Positions 35,622 through 44,439 are shown, counted from the stretch's first letter. The stretch is DNA of 64,000 nt from Streptomyces longisporoflavus (GCF_014649775.1 NZ_BMTR01000010.1:248001-312000); one strand, 5' to 3'. Notes: generated by a model from the letters alone, not told the origin. Numbers and translations: made by a program.

Positions 35622-36646
35622 GCACGGTCGCGGCGGAACGAGCCGCCAAGAAGGCAGCCAAACCGGCCACCATGGCGCAGGCGCTCGGGCGCGCGCTGCG
35701 TGACTCCTTGGCCGAGGACCCCACCGTGCACGTCCTCGGAGAGGACGTCGGGGTGCTGGGCGGAGTCTTCCGGGTGACCGACGGACTCACCAAGGAGTTC
35801 GGCGAGGACCGCTGCACGGACACGCCGCTCGCCGAGGCGGGCATCCTGGGTACGGCCGTCGGCATGGCGATGTACGGGCTGCGGCCCGTCGTCGAGATGC
35901 AGTTCGACGCCTTCGCCTACCCCGCCTTCGAGCAGCTGATCTCCCACGTGGCACGGATGCGCAACCGCACGCAGGGCGCGATGCCGCTGCCCATCACGGT
36001 GCGTGTGCCCTACGGCGGCGGCATCGGCGGCGTCGAGCACCACAGCGACTCCTCCGAGGCGTACTACATGGCGACTCCGGGGCTCCATGTCGTCACGCCC
36101 GCCACGGTCGCCGACGCCTATGGCCTGCTGCGGGCCTCCATCGCCTCCGACGATCCGGTCGTCTTCCTGGAGCCCAAGCGCCTCTACTGGTCCAAGGCCG
36201 ACTGGAACCCGGACGCACCGCAGGCCGTTGAACCCATAGGCAGGGCAGTGGTCCGGCGCACCGGGCGTAGCGCCACCCTCCTCACGTACGGTCCCTCCGT
36301 TCCCGTCTGCATGGAGGCCGCGGAGGCGGCGGTCGCCGAGGGGTGGGACCTCGAAGTCGTGGACCTGCGCTCCCTCGTGCCCTTCGACGACGAGACAGTG
36401 GCCGCTTCCGTGCGGCGGACCGGGCGCGCGGTCGTCGTGCACGAGTCGAACGGCTTCGGAGGGCCCGGCGGGGAGATCGCCGCTCGCGTCACGGAGCGGT
36501 GCTTCCATCACCTGGAGGCGCCGGTCCTGCGCGTCGCGGGGTTCGACATCCCGTATCCGCCGCCGATGCTGGAGCGGCACCATCTGCCGGGCGTGGACCG
36601 GATCCTGGACGCGGTCGCGCGGTTGCAGTGGGAGGCGGGCAGCTGA
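35618..36646 (+). CDS. bkdB: Branched-chain 2-oxoacid dehydrogenase E1 beta subunit
   Basis: A 342-aa E1 beta subunit. Key stretches are VHVLGEDVGVLGGVFRVTDG, DTPLAEAGILGTAVGMAMYG, RVPYGGGIGGVEHHSDSSEA and LEVVDLRSLVPFDDETV, all typical of transketolase-like E1 beta. It contributes to the TPP site at the interface with BkdA. A Lys/Ala-rich N-terminal tail of about 17 residues precedes the core. Its stop shares one base with the next ATG. Confidence 0.94.
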   Translation: MSTVAAERAAKKAAKPATMAQALGRALRDSLAEDPTVHVLGEDVGVLGGVFRVTDGLTKEFGEDRCTDTPLAEAGILGTAVGMAMYGLRPVVEMQFDAFAYPAFEQLISHVARMRNRTQGAMPLPITVRVPYGGGIGGVEHHSDSSEAYYMATPGLHVVTPATVADAYGLLRASIASDDPVVFLEPKRLYWSKADWNPDAPQAVEPIGRAVVRRTGRSATLLTYGPSVPVCMEAAEAAVAEGWDLEVVDLRSLVPFDDETVAASVRRTGRAVVVHESNGFGGPGGEIAARVTERCFHHLEAPVLRVAGFDIPYPPPMLERHHLPGVDRILDAVARLQWEAGS

Positions 36647-38205
36647 TGGCGCAGGTGCTTGAGTTCAAGCTGCCCGACCTCGGTGAAGGGCTCACGGAGG
36701 CGGAGATCACCCGCTGGCTCGTGCAGGTCGGCGATGTCGTCGCCGTGGACCAGCCCGTCGTCGAGGTGGAGACGGCCAAGGCCATGGTCGAGGTGCCCTG
36801 TCCGTACGGAGGCGTGGTGACGGCCCGCTTCGGCGATGAGGGCACGGAACTGCCGGTGGGGGCGCCGCTTTTGACGGTCGCTGTCGGCGCTGCGGCCGGG
36901 GATGCGGGTGCGGCTGCGAGTGGAAAGCCGGGTGCGGCTCCGAGCGGAGACCCCGGTGCGGATCTGAGCGGAGACCTGGGTGCGGCCCCGGAGGAGCCTG
37001 CCGAGCGGGCTTTGCAGGCGGCTGGCGCCGAGGAGTCCTCCGGCAATGTCCTGGTCGGGTACGGCACGGCCGCGGCGCCCGCGCGGCGCAGGAGGGTGCG
37101 GGCGGCGGGTTCCGTCACACAGTTCACCCCGAAGCCCGCCGCGCGGCCCGTCACCGCGAAGCAGCCGCCGCAGACGCGAGGCCTCGCCGGAGTGTCTGCT
37201 GAAGCGACCGGCTCGGGCGCCCTCCCGCACGCGGACGGCCCGATCCCGGTGATCTCGCCCCTCGTACGGAAGCTGGCCCGTGAGAACGGCGTGGAGCTGC
37301 GGGAGTTGACGGGCTCGGGCCCGGACGGGCTGATCATGCGGGCAGACGTGGAGCGGGCCATCGCGGCGGAGCCGGCGTCCGTGAACGGGGCCACGGCGGC
37401 CACGCTCCCGTCGGCGCCGGCGCCGACGCATCCGCCCGTGCATTCGCCCGCGCCTTCTTCGGCACCTGCGAGTGATGAGCAGCGCGGCGTCTCGGCGGGG
37501 GCGGAAGTCCGCCACTCGCTGACCGGCATCAGGGGCCTCGTCGCGGACAAGATGTCCCGCAGCAGGCGCGAGATACCGGAGGCCACCTGCTGGGTCGACG
37601 CCGACGCGACGGAACTGCTCGCGGCGCGCACCGCGATGAACGCCGCCGGGAAGGCGGGTGGCGACGGGCGGAAGATCTCGCTGCTCGCGCTGTTCGCCCG
37701 TATCAGCGTGGCGGCCCTGGCCCGCTATCCGATGCTCAACTCGACCGTGGACATGGAAGCGCGCGAGGTGGTGCAGCTCGCCGACGTGCACCTCGGCTTC
37801 GCCGCGCAGACCGATCGGGGCCTGGTCGTGCCCGTGGTCAGGAACGCGAACACGCGGACCACCGACGAGGTCAACGCCGAGCTGGTCCGGCTCACGGAGG
37901 CCGCGCGGGACGGGAGGCTGACGCCGGCGCAGCTGACGGGCGGCACATTCACGCTGAACAACTACGGCGTGTTCGGGGTCGACGGCTCCACGCCGATCAT
38001 CAATCACCCCGAGGCGGCCATGCTCGGCGTGGGCAGGATCGTGCCCAAGCCATGGGTTCACCAGGGCGAGTTGGCGGTACGGCACGTCGTGCAGCTTTCG
38101 CTCACCTTCGATCACCGGGTGTGCGACGGCGGTACGGCCGGCGGGTTCCTGCGGTTCGTGGCGGACTGCGTGGAGCAGCCGGCGGTGCTACTGCGGGCGG
38201 TGTGA
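36646..38205 (+). CDS. bkdC: 2-oxoacid dehydrogenase E2 (dihydrolipoamide acyltransferase)
   Basis: A 519-aa E2. A single lipoyl domain at residues 1-80 carries the lipoylated Lys in VEVETAKAMVEVPC. A repeat-bearing Ala/Gly/Pro linker follows, then the E1/E3-binding domain (ISPLVRKLARENGVELRELT, GSGPDGLIMRADVE). The C-terminal catalytic domain ends with the His-Asp motif LTFDHRVCDGGTAGG. It transfers branched acyl groups to CoA, supplying primers for branched fatty acids as well as catabolism. Confidence 0.94.
   Translation: MAQVLEFKLPDLGEGLTEAEITRWLVQVGDVVAVDQPVVEVETAKAMVEVPCPYGGVVTARFGDEGTELPVGAPLLTVAVGAAAGDAGAAASGKPGAAPSGDPGADLSGDLGAAPEEPAERALQAAGAEESSGNVLVGYGTAAAPARRRRVRAAGSVTQFTPKPAARPVTAKQPPQTRGLAGVSAEATGSGALPHADGPIPVISPLVRKLARENGVELRELTGSGPDGLIMRADVERAIAAEPASVNGATAATLPSAPAPTHPPVHSPAPSSAPASDEQRGVSAGAEVRHSLTGIRGLVADKMSRSRREIPEATCWVDADATELLAARTAMNAAGKAGGDGRKISLLALFARISVAALARYPMLNSTVDMEAREVVQLADVHLGFAAQTDRGLVVPVVRNANTRTTDEVNAELVRLTEAARDGRLTPAQLTGGTFTLNNYGVFGVDGSTPIINHPEAAMLGVGRIVPKPWVHQGELAVRHVVQLSLTFDHRVCDGGTAGGFLRFVADCVEQPAVLLRAV
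36907..36990 (+). repeat. 24-bp tandem repeat in the E2 linker
   Basis: Three and a half degenerate 24-bp units beginning GGTGCGG, encoding GAAASGKP, GAAPSGDP, GADLSGDL and GAAPEEP. They lengthen the flexible linker after the lipoyl domain. Confidence 0.85.
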
Positions 38206-38362
38206 GGAGGCGCGGGGGCGGGGGTGCCCGGGGTTGCGGAGGTGCGGGGTGGGGTGGGAGCAGGCGCGGGGCAGTGGTTGTGACCCCGGCGCGGTGATGT
38301 GAGTGCCCGTACAGGCGGTGTGAGTCGCCGTACAGAGGGGTGGCATTGATCCTTCGTGCGCC

Positions 38363-38377
38363 CATACTCGGGGGATG
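38363..38377 (+). promoter_or_regulatory. Predicted leaderless or short-leader promoter of the mobA-like gene
   Basis: CATACT at 38363-38368, six bases, then ATG at 38375. The GGGGG before the ATG could also act as an RBS. The upstream gap 38206-38362 holds only a degenerate direct repeat (GTGAGT..CGTACA). Confidence 0.45.
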
Positions 38378-39526
38378 ACCGCGCAGAGGGCTCCGGGTGG
38401 CGCCGTATCCGCCGCCTCGAACGCCGCCCCGACCGATGCCCCCACCGAAGCCCCTCCCGATGTTCGGCACGGCGATCGGAACGCCGGTCCGTACGACGAT
38501 CCGGACGTCGATCAGTACGACGCCGTGGTGCTCGCCGGCGGTGGCGCCAGGCGGCTCGGCGGTGCGGACAAGCCCGGCGTGCGGGTGGGCGGCCGGGCGC
38601 TGCTCGACCGGGTGCTCGGCGCCTGTTCCGCGGCGGGCACCACGGTGGTCGTCGCCGGACCGCGCCCGACCGCCCGCCCCGTGGTGTGGGCCAGGGAGGA
38701 ACCCGCCGGTGCGGGGCCGCTCGCCGCGCTCGACGCGGGGCTTCGGCGTACGGGAGCGGAGCAGGTGGTGGTGCTCTCCGCCGATCTGCCGTTCCTGGAG
38801 GAGCGGACGGTCCGGAGTCTGCTCGCCGCGCTGCGGGAGAGCGGCGCGGACGGCGCGGTGCTGAGGGACCCCGGCGGCCGGGACCAGCCACTGGTCGCGG
38901 CCTACCGCAGCGCCTCGCTGAAGCGGGAGATGGCGCTGCTCGCCGCCGGACACGACGGCCTGATGGGGCTTCCGCTGCGGTCGCTCACCGCGCGGCTCGA
39001 ACTCACCAGGGTCGCCGACCCCGTCGCGTCCTTCGACTGCGACACCTGGGACGACATCGCCGCCGCACGGGCGCGGATCAGGGAGCATGGGCACGTGTTG
39101 GATGAATGGATTTCCGCAGTCAAGGACGAACTGGGCATCGAGCTCGACGTCGACACCGGCCTTCTGCTCGACCTCGCCCGCGACGCCGCACACGGCGTGG
39201 CCAGGCCTGCGGCTCCGCTGACCACCTTCCTGGTGGGGTACGCGGCGGCGCGGGCCGCGGAGGGCGGCGGGCCCGGGGCGGTGGCCGAAGCCGCCCGCAA
39301 GGCAGCGGCGTTGGCCACGCGGTGGGCGGAGGAGGGCGGGGCTGACGCTGCGGTCGGCGGGACGCCGGGCGCCGTTCCTGGCGGGGCGCCGGGTGCCGCG
39401 CGCGGTGAGGCGTCCGGTGCCGTTTCTGATGTGGCGCCGCAGGCTGGTCGTCCCGGCCCGGGGCAGGACGCGCGGGGCGACGTGCGGTCGGACGTTGAGG
39501 GCAACACGCGGCCGGACGCCGGATGA
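38375..39526 (+). CDS. MobA-like NTP transferase fused to a DUF6457 domain
   Basis: A 383-aa protein. After about 45 disordered residues comes a nucleotidyltransferase core: AVVLAGGGARRLGGADKPGV (nucleotide loop), VVVLSADLPFLEE (metal Asp) and DPGGRDQPLVAAYR, as in MobA, which makes the guanine-dinucleotide form of molybdenum cofactor. From about residue 230, LDEWISAVKDELGIELDVDT and HGVARPAAPLTTFLVGYAAA match DUF6457. A 60-residue Gly/Ala/Pro tail follows. It overlaps the moeA-like gene by 4 bp, consistent with cofactor synthesis. Confidence 0.88.
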   Translation: MTAQRAPGGAVSAASNAAPTDAPTEAPPDVRHGDRNAGPYDDPDVDQYDAVVLAGGGARRLGGADKPGVRVGGRALLDRVLGACSAAGTTVVVAGPRPTARPVVWAREEPAGAGPLAALDAGLRRTGAEQVVVLSADLPFLEERTVRSLLAALRESGADGAVLRDPGGRDQPLVAAYRSASLKREMALLAAGHDGLMGLPLRSLTARLELTRVADPVASFDCDTWDDIAAARARIREHGHVLDEWISAVKDELGIELDVDTGLLLDLARDAAHGVARPAAPLTTFLVGYAAARAAEGGGPGAVAEAARKAAALATRWAEEGGADAAVGGTPGAVPGGAPGAARGEASGAVSDVAPQAGRPGPGQDARGDVRSDVEGNTRPDAG

Positions 39527-41040
39527 GTGGGCGGCCCGCGCCGGACGCCGAGCTCGACGAAGCTCTCGCCCTGGTGAACGACGACCATGACCGCAGGACC
39601 GGTAGGCGCACTGCCGGGGCGCCCGGGGGCGGCGACCTTCGGGGCGCCTCGGTCACCTCGACCGCCTCGGCTGACTCGGATGCCCCACGGCCCGACGCCC
39701 CGCCCCAGCCTCCGTCAGGGCCTGCGGCCCCCGACACGCCGCCCGTCACAGCCGCCCCCGCAACCGGGCACACCGGCGCGAGTGGCTCCCGCGCCCCTGC
39801 CTCCACCAGCCAGACCAAGCACCGCGACACCACCACCCCCTGGCCCGCCGCCCGCACCGTTGCCGGGCGCGCCCCGGGGAACAGCCTCTCCGCGCGTTCC
39901 GCAGTTCCGCTCGGGCAAGCGCTGGGTCTCGTTCTTGCCGCGCCGCTGGTCGCCCTCACCGATCTGCCCTCCTTCGACACCTCCGCGATGGACGGCTGGG
40001 TCGTTGCCGGGCCGGGTCCCTGGGATGTACGGGCCGACGGAATTCTTGCCGGGCACGGGCAACCCGGCCCGCTCTCCGACGGCGAAGCCGTGCGGATCGC
40101 GACCGGGGCCCGCATTCCGCAGGAGGCCACCGCCGTCATCCGCAGCGAGCACGGGCTCGTCGACGACAAGGGGCGCCTGCATCCCCGGCATGACGTCACA
40201 CAAGGTCAGGACATCCGGCCGCGTGGCCAGGAGTGCCGCTCCGGTGACCAACTCCTGCCGCGCGGCACCCTGGTGACCCCGGTGGTGCTCGGGCTCGCGG
40301 CAGCCGCCGGGTACGACGAGCTGTCCGTGGTCCCGCGGCCCACGGCCGAAGTGCTGATCCTGGGCGACGAGTTGCTGACCGAGGGGCTCCCCCACGAGGG
40401 CCTCATCCGTGACGCGCTCGGGCCGATGCTGCCGCCCTGGCTGCGCTCTCTCGGTGCGGAAGTCATCGCCGTGCGCAGGCTCGGTGACGACGCCGAGGTG
40501 CTCCATCAGGCGATCACCACCTCGTCCGCCGACCTCATCGTCACTACCGGCGGCACTGCGTCAGGCCCGGTCGACCACGTTCACCCGATCTTGCGCCGCA
40601 TCGGTGCCGAACTCCTCGTGGACGGCGTGGCAGTACGCCCCGGGCACCCCATGCTGCTCGCCCGCATCCGCCCCGATCAGCACCTCGTCGGCCTGCCCGG
40701 CAATCCGCTCGCCGCGGTCTCCGGTCTGCTGACCCTGGCCGAGCCCCTGCTGCGTACGCTCTCGGGGCGCCCGGCCCCGTCGCCGTACGCCGCCGTTCTG
40801 CGCGAGGACGTGCACGGGCATCCGCACGACACCCGGCTCGTCCCCGTCACCCTCCGCGCCGACCACGCCGTGCCGCTGCACTACAACGGCCCGGCCATGT
40901 TGCGCGGGATCGCGGTGGCCGATGGCCTCGCGGTCGTTCCGCCGGGCGGTGGGCGGCGAGGTCAGGAGCTGGAGGTCCTCGACCTCCCGTGGGCCGGGCC
41001 TGACCTGCTCACCGACTCGGCCGGGGAGTGTTTCACGTGA
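39523..41040 (+). CDS. moeA: MoeA-like molybdopterin molybdenumtransferase
   Basis: A 505-aa protein; the MoeA core begins at about residue 120 after an unusually long Pro/Ala/Thr-rich N-terminus. Core motifs are PSFDTSAMDGWVVAG, GEAVRIATGARIPQEATAVI, IVTTGGTASGPVDHVHPI and HLVGLPGNPLAAVSGL. MoeA inserts molybdate into adenylated molybdopterin. Its last codons and stop lie inside a parS site, and its stop overlaps the start of the channel gene. Confidence 0.91.
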   Translation: MSGRPAPDAELDEALALVNDDHDRRTGRRTAGAPGGGDLRGASVTSTASADSDAPRPDAPPQPPSGPAAPDTPPVTAAPATGHTGASGSRAPASTSQTKHRDTTTPWPAARTVAGRAPGNSLSARSAVPLGQALGLVLAAPLVALTDLPSFDTSAMDGWVVAGPGPWDVRADGILAGHGQPGPLSDGEAVRIATGARIPQEATAVIRSEHGLVDDKGRLHPRHDVTQGQDIRPRGQECRSGDQLLPRGTLVTPVVLGLAAAAGYDELSVVPRPTAEVLILGDELLTEGLPHEGLIRDALGPMLPPWLRSLGAEVIAVRRLGDDAEVLHQAITTSSADLIVTTGGTASGPVDHVHPILRRIGAELLVDGVAVRPGHPMLLARIRPDQHLVGLPGNPLAAVSGLLTLAEPLLRTLSGRPAPSPYAAVLREDVHGHPHDTRLVPVTLRADHAVPLHYNGPAMLRGIAVADGLAVVPPGGGRRGQELEVLDLPWAGPDLLTDSAGECFT

Positions 41041-42149
41041 AACTTCCCGGCCATGACGCCATCGCCCGGCACCCCGACGAACACCTGGTGACCCACCGGA
41101 TCAAGCTGCCCCGCCGGGTGGTCGAGCGGCCCCTGCGGCAGGTGGGCAAGCGGCTGCTCATGGCGCTCGCGGTGCTCGCCCTGACGACCTTCATCGTCTA
41201 CATCGACCGCGGCGGCTACCACGACAACTCGGACGATCGGCTCGACTTCCTCGACGCCGCCTACTACTCCACCGTCACGCTCTCGACCACCGGTTACGGC
41301 GACATCGTGCCGTACAGCGACAGCGCGCGGCTCTGCAACATTCTCCTGATCACGCCGCTGCGCGTGCTCTTTCTGATCATCCTGGTCGGCACCACACTCG
41401 AAGTACTGACGGAACGTACGCGCGAGGAATGGCGTCTGAACCGCTGGAGGTCCAACTTGCGTGAACACACCGTGGTCGTCGGCTTCGGCACGAAGGGCCG
41501 CTCCGCGATCCAGACCGTCTGCGCGACCGGTCTGAAGCCCGAGCAGATCGTGGTGGTCGACCCGAGCGCGAAGGTCGTCGACGCCGCCACAGCGGAGGGG
41601 TATGCGGGCGTCATCGGCGACGCGACGCGCAGCGATGTGCTGCTCCGCGCCGAGGTGCAGCGCGCCCGGCAGATCATCATCGCGACCCAGCGTGACGACA
41701 CCGCGGTCCTGGTCACGCTGACCGCCCGGCAGATGAACCGCGGGGCGAAGATCGTTGCCGCGGTGCGTGAGGAGGAGAACGCGCCACTGCTGCGTCAGTC
41801 CGGCGCTGACGCGGTGATCACCAGCGCCAGTGCGGCGGGACGGCTGCTCGGTCTCTCCGTGCTCAGCCCCAGCGCGGGCATGGTCATGGAGGACCTGATC
41901 CAGCAGGGCAGCGGGCTCGATCTCGTGGAGCGGCCGGTGATAAAGGCCGAGGTGGGGATGGGCGTCCGCGAGACGGACGACCTCGTGGTGAGTGTCGTAC
42001 GCGGGCATCGGGTCCTCGGATACGACGATCCTGCCGTAGGAAAGCTGCAGTTGATGGACCGTCTGATCACCATCGTGCGCGCGACGCCGACGTCCCCGAT
42101 GGCCCCGGACGCCAAGTCGAACCCGCCGCGCGGGGGGCTGCGTACGTAG
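41028..42149 (+). CDS. Two-TM potassium channel with RCK (TrkA-N) domain
   Basis: A 373-aa MthK-like channel. TM1 (LLMALAVLALTTFIVYI), pore helix and filter (AAYYSTVTLSTTGYGDIVPY, K+ signature TTGYGD), TM2 (LLITPLRVLFLIILVGTTLE), then a cytoplasmic RCK domain with HTVVVGFGTKGRSAIQ and the Asp of QIVVVDPSAKV. The GTG at 41028 gives MFHVKLPGHD; GTG 41037 is an alternative. The 3' end runs into a 33-bp repeat array: its last residues (SNPPRGGLRT) are encoded by repeat unit 1. Confidence 0.92.
   Translation: MFHVKLPGHDAIARHPDEHLVTHRIKLPRRVVERPLRQVGKRLLMALAVLALTTFIVYIDRGGYHDNSDDRLDFLDAAYYSTVTLSTTGYGDIVPYSDSARLCNILLITPLRVLFLIILVGTTLEVLTERTREEWRLNRWRSNLREHTVVVGFGTKGRSAIQTVCATGLKPEQIVVVDPSAKVVDAATAEGYAGVIGDATRSDVLLRAEVQRARQIIIATQRDDTAVLVTLTARQMNRGAKIVAAVREEENAPLLRQSGADAVITSASAAGRLLGLSVLSPSAGMVMEDLIQQGSGLDLVERPVIKAEVGMGVRETDDLVVSVVRGHRVLGYDDPAVGKLQLMDRLITIVRATPTSPMAPDAKSNPPRGGLRT
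41030..41043. other. parS (ParB-binding site), perfect 14-bp palindrome
   Basis: GTTTCACGTGAAAC, the exact Streptomyces parS consensus. It spans the end of moeA (stop TGA at 41038-41040) and codons 1-6 of the channel gene, where it encodes FHVK. Such sites cluster around oriC and nucleate ParB for chromosome segregation. Confidence 0.93.
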
Positions 42150-42542
42150 GCCATGTCTGCCGCGCGGCGGACACGTTCTTAGGTCGGATCCGCTGCGCGG
42201 CGGACGCGTTCGTAAGTCGGGTCCGCTGCGCGGGCGCTGCGTTCGTAGGTCGGATCCGCCGGGCGGCTGGTCTGCGCGAGTGGGCCAAGTTCACCACTGC
42301 GACCTGCGACCTGCGGCTTGAGGCTTGCGGTCTGCGGCCGCAGGCCGAACCCGCCACGCGGCACTCCGCGCACGTATGCCGATCGCTCCATGCACGCCCC
42401 GCTTACGCAGGCCGAACCTGCCGAGCAACGCCCCGCGTGTAAGCCGATCCCGTCACGCAACGCCCCGCGTACCCCGCCCGCCCCCGCCACGCCGCACTCC
42501 GCGTGCCTAGGTCGCTTCCGCCACGCGGCGACCCGCGCACGT
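42114..42542 (+). repeat. Degenerate 33-bp tandem array, about eleven units
   Basis: Units begin AGGTCGGATCCGCYGCGCGG or AGGCCGAACCCGCCACGCGG and end near CGCGTTCGT or CGCGCACGT. Starts are at 42114, 42148, 42181, 42214, 42247, then (after about 60 bp of unrelated sequence) 42342, 42376, 42409, 42441, 42473 and 42509, with lengths of 32-36 bp. Unit 1 and the start of unit 2 lie inside the channel gene and supply its last codons and stop. The rest fills the gap before the quinone reductase gene. Confidence 0.85.
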
Positions 42543-42570
42543 AATCGGACCGGGTGGAATTTGCAGAGAG

Positions 42571-42586
42571 TAGCCTCGCCCGCATG
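42571..42586 (+). promoter_or_regulatory. Predicted leaderless promoter of the quinone reductase gene
   Basis: TAGCCT at 42571-42576, seven bases, ATG at 42584, no RBS. It begins 29 bp after the last repeat unit. Confidence 0.62.
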
Positions 42587-43561
42587 CATGCGATCACGAT
42601 CCCCGAAGCCGGTGGACCCGAAGCGCTCGTATGGGCCGAGGTCCCCGATCCCGTACCCGGTGAGGGTGAGGTGCTGGTCGACGTCGTGGCCAGCGCCGTG
42701 AACCGCGCCGATCTGCTCCAGCGCCAGGGCTTCTACAACCCCCCGCCCGGCTCGTCCCCGTATCCGGGTCTCGAATGCGCGGGCCGCGTCACCGACATCG
42801 GCCCCGGCGTCTCCGGCTGGCAGATCGGCGACGAGGTGTGCGCGCTGCTCGCCGGCGGCGGCTACGCCGAACAGGTCGTCGTCCCCGCGGGGCAGCTGCT
42901 GCCCGTGCCCGACGGCGTCGACCTCGTCACGGCGGCCGCGCTGCCCGAGGTGACGGCGACGGTCTGGTCCAACGTCTTCATGATCTCCCACCTCCGCCCC
43001 GGCGAGACGCTCCTCGTGCACGGCGGCTCCAGTGGCATCGGCACCATGGCGATCCAGCTGGCCAAGGCCGTCGGCGCCACGGTGGCGGTCACGGCGGGCA
43101 GCAAGGTGAAGCTCGACTTCTGCTCCGAGCTCGGCGCGGACATCCTCATCAACTACCGCGAGCAGGACTTCGTCGAGGAGATCAAGAAAGCCACGGACGG
43201 CGCGGGCGCGGACGTCATCCTCGACAACATGGGCGCCAAGTACCTGGACCGGAACGTGCAGTCCCTCGCGACCAGCGGCCGTCTCGCGATCATCGGTATG
43301 CAGGGCGGCGTCAAGGGCGAGCTGAACATCGCCACGCTCCTGAACAAGCGCGCCGCCGTCACCGCGACCTCCCTGCGCGGCCGTCCCGCCGGGGAGAAGG
43401 CAACGATCGTCGCGGCGGTGCGCGAGCACGTCTGGCCGCTCCTTGGCGCGGGCCACGTGCGCCCGATCGTCGACCAGACCATCCCGATGAGTGACGCGGC
43501 CGCCGCCCATCGCGTACTGGAGGAGAGCTCGCACATCGGAAAGGTGCTGCTCGTTCGCTAG
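42584..43561 (+). CDS. NAD(P)H:quinone oxidoreductase (zinc-free MDR family)
   Basis: A 325-aa medium-chain reductase: MHAITIPEAGGPEALVWAEV at the start, VASAVNRADLLQRQGFYNPP, LECAGRVTDIGPGV, and the cofactor-binding LLVHGGSSGIGTMAIQLAKA. No structural-zinc Cys cluster is seen, so it belongs to the quinone reductase/zeta-crystallin branch (PIG3-like). I chose ATG 42584 rather than the upstream frame at 42554 because of the -10-like TAGCCT. Confidence 0.92.
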   Translation: MHAITIPEAGGPEALVWAEVPDPVPGEGEVLVDVVASAVNRADLLQRQGFYNPPPGSSPYPGLECAGRVTDIGPGVSGWQIGDEVCALLAGGGYAEQVVVPAGQLLPVPDGVDLVTAAALPEVTATVWSNVFMISHLRPGETLLVHGGSSGIGTMAIQLAKAVGATVAVTAGSKVKLDFCSELGADILINYREQDFVEEIKKATDGAGADVILDNMGAKYLDRNVQSLATSGRLAIIGMQGGVKGELNIATLLNKRAAVTATSLRGRPAGEKATIVAAVREHVWPLLGAGHVRPIVDQTIPMSDAAAAHRVLEESSHIGKVLLVR

Positions 43562-43610
43562 CGCGGAAACCCGTGTCTGCTGGGGCGGGAACCCGTCTCC
43601 GCCAGCGCGG

Positions 43611-43650
43611 GCGGAAGCCAGTGTTCGCTACGGCGGGCACTGGCTTCCGC
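43611..43650 (+). terminator. Hairpin after the quinone reductase gene
   Basis: GCGGAAGCCAGTG, 14 bases, CACTGGCTTCCGC: a perfect 13-bp stem 50 bp after the stop, without a T-run. Confidence 0.65.
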
Positions 43651-43810
43651 ACCAGCTCGGACACCGGTCGGCGGAAGCCTTGCCGCTGCCCGATCACCGC
43701 GACGGCCAAGATGCCCAAGATGCTGGAGTTGTGTCGCTATGTGACGCTTGATGCAGCTCCAGTGATCTTCTTTGATCTTGGCGACCCGGTAGCGGGAGGG
43801 GGTCAGTGCG

Positions 43811-44248
43811 ATGACTCCATGGTTTCGCCCCTTGTTGATCCTGACGGTGCTCCTGGCTGTCTCACCCATCTCACCCGTCTCACCCATACCTCTCGGGTCC
43901 TTCGGATCCCTCGTGTCCCCGTCGTACGCCGTTGACCCCACCCCGGGTGGGACCCGCGCGGGAAGCGCTCCCGGCGAGGGCCGTGACCGGCCGGGACGCG
44001 CGGATCCGGCACCCCCGGCACCTCCGCCGCCCCCGGCCACGGCGGTGCCCGTAGCACCCCACACGCCGAAGCCGCCGGCCCCCGCCGACAACGCGGAAGA
44101 GCAGCCCACCACCAAGACCACCGGCGCCGCCCGCGAGGCCGCCGCCGAACCCGTCTTCCCCGGCCTGCGCGTCCTGCCGCTCGGCAGCGGGCTCGTCCTG
44201 ATCGGCCTCGGTCTCGGGTTCCTCGCCGTGAGACTGCGCCGCGGCTGA
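43811..44248 (+). CDS. Secreted, membrane-anchored Pro-rich protein
   Basis: A 145-aa protein. An N-terminal signal-like helix (FRPLLILTVLLAVSPISPVS), a Pro/Ala-rich middle (DPAPPAPPPPPATAVPVAPH), and a C-terminal TM helix (LRVLPLGSGLVLIGLGLGFL) with an Arg-rich end (AVRLRRG). The layout is that of a cell-surface protein anchored by its tail, without a clear LPXTG motif. GGGAGG lies upstream at wide spacing. Function unknown. A 15-bp repeat array begins just after its stop. Confidence 0.65.
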   Translation: MTPWFRPLLILTVLLAVSPISPVSPIPLGSFGSLVSPSYAVDPTPGGTRAGSAPGEGRDRPGRADPAPPAPPPPPATAVPVAPHTPKPPAPADNAEEQPTTKTTGAAREAAAEPVFPGLRVLPLGSGLVLIGLGLGFLAVRLRRG

Positions 44249-44250
44249 CA

Positions 44251-44352
44251 CGACCGGCCACCGCACGACCGGCCACCGCACGACCGGCCACCGCACGACC
44301 GGCCCCCGCACGACCGGCCCCCGCACCACCGGCCCCCGCACCACCGGCCACG
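44251..44352 (+). repeat. 15-bp tandem repeat, 6.8 copies
   Basis: CGACCGGCCACCGCA in tandem from 44251: three identical units, then units with CCGGCCCCCGCA, ending with a partial unit at 44341-44352. It begins three bases after the upstream stop codon. Confidence 0.95.
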
Positions 44353-44439
44353 AGGCGGCCTGCTACTCCGTAGGCGGTGGATCAGCGGCAAATGGGGGCA
44401 CCACCGATGTGTGACGTACGCGTGCGAGAGAATGGCGGC

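Noticed and set aside
42114..42542. CRISPR array
   Set aside because: Units are contiguous and degenerate, with no unique spacers between conserved repeats and no cas genes.
43873..44247. LPXTG-type sortase substrate
   Set aside because: The Pro-rich protein has a C-terminal helix and Arg-rich end but no LAXTG or LPXTG pentapeptide before it.
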